Source of the DNA: Clostridiales bacterium
GTDB lineage: Bacteria > Bacillota > Clostridia > Christensenellales > CAG-314
NCBI GenBank assembly: GCA_022508375.1
Contig: JAFLVJ010000005.1
Coordinates: 62,001-126,000 of the forward strand
Length of the DNA: 64,000 nucleotides
Reading direction: 5' to 3'
Made by a program: the position numbers and the translations under genes. How positions within the stretch are numbered: the stretch's first letter is position 1; every line of letters starts with the position of its first letter. Positions 60,399-64,000 of the stretch are shown here, in pieces. The notes beneath the pieces were generated by a model. That model saw only the letters and a program-made list of their open reading frames with translations, searched no databases and was not told the origin of the DNA.

Positions 60399-61193
60399 TT
60401 AAAATAATTCATCGAGTAGTATATAGTAATCAATTTTGTCCCAATCGGGGGTTATACCGAGAACTGAGAAAAACATTTGATCGTCTAACTCTCCCAAGTA
60501 CTCACCGCCATAACAACCGCGCAAATTGTCACGCAAAGAGCGATATAGCAGCGCTACATCCTGATATTTGTCGGCAACTCCACCACGCCCTACGTCTATT
60601 ACCTTTGCAGATACTCCGTCAAAGAAAACATTGGGTAGGCAAAAGTCGCCGTGAGTAACTACAAGCTCTTCGCGCGGTTGATTGTCAACAAGCCACTTGA
60701 GCAGATGATATGGATCTTGAAAACGTCCGCTTGCTCCAAACGTCGAAGGATCGACATTATCAAGGGCTACGAGATTGTGCGTAACATTGTACTCGGCAAG
60801 TTTCAATTTGTATTTAAGCGACATATCCACCGGACAACTTGCAATATCTATACTCCACAACTTGCGTAATACACCGCTTGCAATTTCCATCAGTTTACTT
60901 GGATTGTTCATAAGCTCTCTGTCGCAAAGCATCTTTCCTTTACACTTGTCCATTAGTATAAAATCGGTATTATCCACAACCTCATGCACTATTACATCAG
61001 GAGCAAGCTTGCGTTCAGATAAAAACTTAAGCATTAACTGCTCATTTGTTGTTTCGTTCGATACATGCTGAACTTTCAAGACGGCGTTATCGTAAATGAA
61101 GACACCGGCAGAGGACATGCCGATACTGTCCGCTCTAAACGTTTGATTTCCTAACAGCTTTGCAATAGTCGAAGGTAAAAACATTTCTTTCAT
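60399..61193 (-). CDS. Aminoglycoside phosphotransferase APH(3')-like kinase
   Basis: 264 aa, the exact length of APH(3')-IIIa. Catalytic loop HGDFCLPN (Asp183, Asn188), metal-binding IDVGRGGVADKYQDVA (Asp200) and C-terminal GITPDWDKIDYYILLDELF, very close to the family end, together with the WSIDIASCP helix. The protein would transfer phosphate from ATP to the 3'-OH of an aminoglycoside such as kanamycin. An intrinsic kinase with another substrate is also possible. No mobile signs are seen next to it. Confidence 0.85.
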   Translation of the reverse strand: MKEMFLPSTIAKLLGNQTFRADSIGMSSAGVFIYDNAVLKVQHVSNETTNEQLMLKFLSERKLAPDVIVHEVVDNTDFILMDKCKGKMLCDRELMNNPSKLMEIASGVLRKLWSIDIASCPVDMSLKYKLKLAEYNVTHNLVALDNVDPSTFGASGRFQDPYHLLKWLVDNQPREELVVTHGDFCLPNVFFDGVSAKVIDVGRGGVADKYQDVALLYRSLRDNLRGCYGGEYLGELDDQMFFSVLGITPDWDKIDYYILLDELF

Positions 61194-61304
61194 ACAATAT
61201 TACGTCATTAAATAATTGTTTTAGTAATTACCGGTTCGCATTCCACCAAACTTAAATTACTCTTATATTTTACAACACTATACTTGATATCGTCAAGTCA
61301 AACA

Positions 61305-61336
61305 AAAACGCCACCGCAATTTGTCAGTGACGCCTT
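61305..61336 (-). terminator. feoB terminator
   Basis: 12-bp stem with several G-T pairs (left arm AAGGCGTCACTG, right arm CGGTGGCGTTTT on the minus strand) followed by T-run. Confidence 0.6.
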
Positions 61337-61344
61337 CGTTTTTT

Positions 61345-63735
61345 TTAGTTATTTTCGTCATCCCGAGTTGAGCTGTCACATTTGGAAGGACAACTACTGC
61401 ATTCGCTACAGCATGACGGTTTACTTTTGTTCTTTTTTCTTAATTTCGGTATGGATATCTTTATCTTGCCTTTGTTGTACAGTATGATGAGCGTTACTGC
61501 AGTTGCAACGACAGCAAGCCAAATAAACAACGTCCACCACCACGAGCCAATCGTGTACATTGCCGCGCCCGTAACGTAGCTTGTCACAAGCCAAAACACA
61601 ATGGTCCAACCGAAGCGTTTTTTGCCTAGTTCGCTTCTTGCAGTTGTTACCGCGGCAAAGCAGGGAATAGTTGTCATATTAAACGCTATAAAGGACAGCA
61701 GCGCAGGTACTGTGATTTGCGTCAACTCAATCATTGCGTGAACGGCGTCAACACCGTCTTCCGCCATGATGTCCAAGCCACCAAGTCCCGCACCGGGATT
61801 GACGGCTATCAAACATGCGGCTAACGTTGCAAGCGTTGCGACAACGTTTTCCTTTGCAATAAGACCGGCAATTATCGCCACCACAAATACCCAACCGAAT
61901 TTAATTTGACTGCCGAAGCCTAGCGGCGTAAACAACGGTTGCACCAGTTGCGCAAGTCCTGCAAGAATGCTGTCGTTGATTTGCGCGTCATCAAGGAATC
62001 CCCAACTGAAATTGAAGTGAGTCAGCACCCAAATAATCACAGTAGAAATGAGAATAACAGTAAACGCTTTTTTTATAAAGTGTTTCGCCTTATCCCACAG
62101 GTGTATCATCAGGTTTTTAAACTGAGGCGCATGATAGGCGGGTAGTTCCATAATAAACGGCGGAGTTTCGCCCTTTAAGGTCGTTCCTCGCATTATTAAA
62201 ACGCTTAGGATTGCAATTACAACGCCCAATACGTACATCGAGTAGGTAATAACATCGGCGTTACCAATATTGGATATCGAAACTATACCGCCCGCTATTG
62301 CCGTTAAAATAGGCAACTTCGCTCCACATGCAAAAAACGGAATTACGCGCACGGTTGCAGTGCGCTCCCTGTCATCGGCAAGCGTACGGGTGTTAATCAT
62401 TGCGGGAACGGAGCAACCGAACCCCATAATCATAGGCATAAACGCGCGACCCGACAGTCCGAAACGGCGCAAGAGTCTATCCAAAATAAATGCAATTCGG
62501 GCCATGTATCCGCTGTCTTCCAATATCGAGAAAAACAGGAAAAGCACAAGTATAGGGGGTAAGAATGACAGCACTGCTCCAACACCGTCGATGACGCCGT
62601 TGTTGATGAGTCCCACCAACCACGTCGGCATGCCGCTACCTTCAATCAGACCTTGTATCCAACCGAAAAGTTCCCCAACAAGCATATTGTTCCAAATGTT
62701 GTTGATGATTACGCCCGGCGAGAATATTGCACCATCGTATAAACATGCCAACCAACGTACGCCGTAGTTATCCAAGTCCAATCCCAGTTCCGCAAGCGTC
62801 GGTAATCCGAATATTGCGCCAAGATACAGGAAATCTTCCGAAAAGGTAAGGTGAAAGATTGCAAACAGTATCACAAGGAAAATCGGTATGCCTGCCCATT
62901 TGTTAGTCAGCACACGGTCGGCTTTGTCCGAACGCGTCATCTGAAATTTATGCTTACTTTTACGCGTGAGAGTAGGCGCAAAATGCTGCGTTATGTAATT
63001 GTACCTACCGTCAGCAATCAGCACCTCGAAATCGTTACCGAAAGAGCCGATTGTGTGCGTCCTTTTAAACTCATCGACCATTTCGAGCGTATCTTTGTGC
63101 ATTTCCACTTCTATTTCGTCGCCTTCAACAAGTTTGATTGCGTGGAACAGCGGATTGGCAACTTTTTGTCCCGAAAGAGCAATTTTTACGTCGCCAATAA
63201 GGTGCGCAATGGGCGTTTCTTTCAAAACGGTTGTCCCTTTTCGTTCTTTTTGACTTTCGGCAAACGCCCTTTCCATAAGTTCGTGCAAACCAACTTCTTG
63301 TAGCGCGGAAATCTTTACAACGGGAACGCCGAGACGTTTTTCCAGTTCCTTGGCGTCAATACTGTCGCCTGTTTTTTCCACCGCGTCCATCATGTTGAGC
63401 GCAATAATAAGAGGAACGTCAATTTCCAATATCTGCGTTGTAAGGTAAAGATTACGAATGAGGTTAGTTGCGTCAACAATGTTGATTACGCAGTCGGGCT
63501 TTTCGTCCAGTATGTAATTGCGGGCAATTACCTCCTCAGGTGTGTAAGGTGACAACGAATAAATACCGGGTAAATCCACAATTGCCACGGGTTCGGCACA
63601 CTTCTTGTAAACACCATCGCGCTTGTCAACTGTTACTCCCGGCCAATTGCCCACGTGAGCAGTCGAACCGGTTAGACTGTTAAATAGCGTTGTTTTGCCA
63701 CAGTTAGGGTTACCTGCAAGAGCGAAATATTTCAT
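61345..63735 (-). CDS. feoB: Ferrous iron transporter FeoB
   Basis: 796 aa from the ATG at 63735, which has GGGGGA upstream; a GTG five codons earlier overlaps feoA. G domain with GNPNCGKTT (residues 8-16), DLPGIYSLSPYTPEE, NMMD and a GDI-like helix segment, then the membrane domain with two Gate motifs (MIMGFGCSVPAM, TTIPCFAAV). A Cys-rich cytosolic tail (CCSECSSCPSKC) ends the protein, as in FeoB of many Firmicutes. It imports Fe2+ with GTP hydrolysis. Downstream of feoA by 4 bp, no FeoC gene. Confidence 0.95.
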   Translation of the reverse strand: MKYFALAGNPNCGKTTLFNSLTGSTAHVGNWPGVTVDKRDGVYKKCAEPVAIVDLPGIYSLSPYTPEEVIARNYILDEKPDCVINIVDATNLIRNLYLTTQILEIDVPLIIALNMMDAVEKTGDSIDAKELEKRLGVPVVKISALQEVGLHELMERAFAESQKERKGTTVLKETPIAHLIGDVKIALSGQKVANPLFHAIKLVEGDEIEVEMHKDTLEMVDEFKRTHTIGSFGNDFEVLIADGRYNYITQHFAPTLTRKSKHKFQMTRSDKADRVLTNKWAGIPIFLVILFAIFHLTFSEDFLYLGAIFGLPTLAELGLDLDNYGVRWLACLYDGAIFSPGVIINNIWNNMLVGELFGWIQGLIEGSGMPTWLVGLINNGVIDGVGAVLSFLPPILVLFLFFSILEDSGYMARIAFILDRLLRRFGLSGRAFMPMIMGFGCSVPAMINTRTLADDRERTATVRVIPFFACGAKLPILTAIAGGIVSISNIGNADVITYSMYVLGVVIAILSVLIMRGTTLKGETPPFIMELPAYHAPQFKNLMIHLWDKAKHFIKKAFTVILISTVIIWVLTHFNFSWGFLDDAQINDSILAGLAQLVQPLFTPLGFGSQIKFGWVFVVAIIAGLIAKENVVATLATLAACLIAVNPGAGLGGLDIMAEDGVDAVHAMIELTQITVPALLSFIAFNMTTIPCFAAVTTARSELGKKRFGWTIVFWLVTSYVTGAAMYTIGSWWWTLFIWLAVVATAVTLIILYNKGKIKISIPKLRKKNKSKPSCCSECSSCPSKCDSSTRDDENN

Positions 63736-63739
63736 TGCA

Positions 63740-63976
63740 CTATCCCCCACATCTTTCCATTGTAACTAATTGCGCTTCCGTCGCACGTAAAGTCAGTTCG
63801 TACCCACGTACAGTTATTTCCAACGGATCGCCCAATGGAGCCTTTTTACGTAGCATTATCTCCGCACCGGGAGTGATTCCCATATCCAACAGACGACGTC
63901 TCATTTTTCCCTCGCCTGCGATATGACGCACTACACCATGTTCACCAATTGCAAATTGGTCTAATGTTTTTTGCAT
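63740..63976 (-). CDS. feoA: Ferrous iron transport protein A
   Basis: 78 aa SH3-like FeoA: GEHGVVRHIAGEGKMRRRLLDMGITPGAEI, then PLGDPLEITVRGYELTLR. It binds FeoB in the cytosol and is needed for iron uptake. SD AAGGAGTAACAC before the ATG. The promoter and any Fur box lie outside the window. Confidence 0.95.
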   Translation of the reverse strand: MQKTLDQFAIGEHGVVRHIAGEGKMRRRLLDMGITPGAEIMLRKKAPLGDPLEITVRGYELTLRATEAQLVTMERCGG

Positions 63977-64000
63977 TTGTGTTACTCCTTGAATGTATTT

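Overview
The window looks like chromosome of an uncultured low-to-mid-GC Clostridia-type Firmicute. The evidence is the yqfC-yqfD-phoH-pgpH cluster of endospore-formers, a tetrahydrofolate riboswitch in front of folT, an ECF-type S component, DUF4364, DUF421/DUF4363, TIGR04076 and DegV proteins, and strong SD sites (AAAGGAG). Assignment to a Christensenellales-like gut lineage is only an inference, from the style of the large Cys-rich lipoproteins. Most genes are housekeeping and lie in short operons.

Layout. 1-3.3 kb: spore and phosphate-type cluster (pgpH partial, phoH, yqfD, yqfC). 3.4-7.7 kb: copper efflux (csoR, copA with a fused C-terminal CopZ-like domain that has its own internal SD) and a divergent ion permease. 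7.8-12.1 kb: tRNA-Arg and tRNA-Leu, then an accessory island (PLD-type nuclease convergent with an N6-adenine methyltransferase, frameshifted HTH regulator). The island is bounded by short repeat arrays in opposite orientation and followed by a tRNA-Leu pseudogene. 12.1-15.6 kb: deoC, a small membrane protein, a secreted protein and an M3 peptidase. 15.7-25.5 kb: two giant paralogous lipoproteins with Cys-pair repeats and carbohydrate-binding-like modules, sharing a duplicated promoter/operator, 5' coding part and terminator. 25.7-36.6 kb: hydrolase and SDR, the pgi-hisS-P-ATPase-ABC-F operon, and a GH13 glucosidase. 36.8-49.5 kb: small membrane proteins (two apparently leaderless), DegV, DUF4364, tRNA-Leu(AAG), a HAD phosphatase, a large protein of unknown function, DUF421/DUF4363, the THF riboswitch with folT, murI and tRNA-Leu(CAG). 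49.5-61.2 kb: zinc-ribbon protein, thioesterase, mini-pyrophosphatase, greA-lysS with an attenuator-like leader, DUF362 ferredoxin protein, nucleosidase, tRNA-Gly and a tRNA-Gly pseudogene, exonuclease, lipoprotein, a membrane RyR/Rossmann protein and an APH(3')-like kinase. 61.3-64 kb: feoAB.

Strongest observations. (i) Two tRNA pseudogenes, Leu at 11.9 kb and Gly at 56.2 kb, each carry a related 37/48-bp insert immediately after the pentamer GGAAT, which suggests a tRNA-targeting mini-element. (ii) The restriction-modification island lies between repeat arrays that resemble transposon ends. (iii) A perfect SD is embedded inside copA in front of the CopZ-like domain. (iv) The greA leader contains mutually exclusive pairings. 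(v) Several genes have -10 boxes 6 nt from the ATG and no SD. No transposase, integrase, rRNA or CRISPR array was seen.
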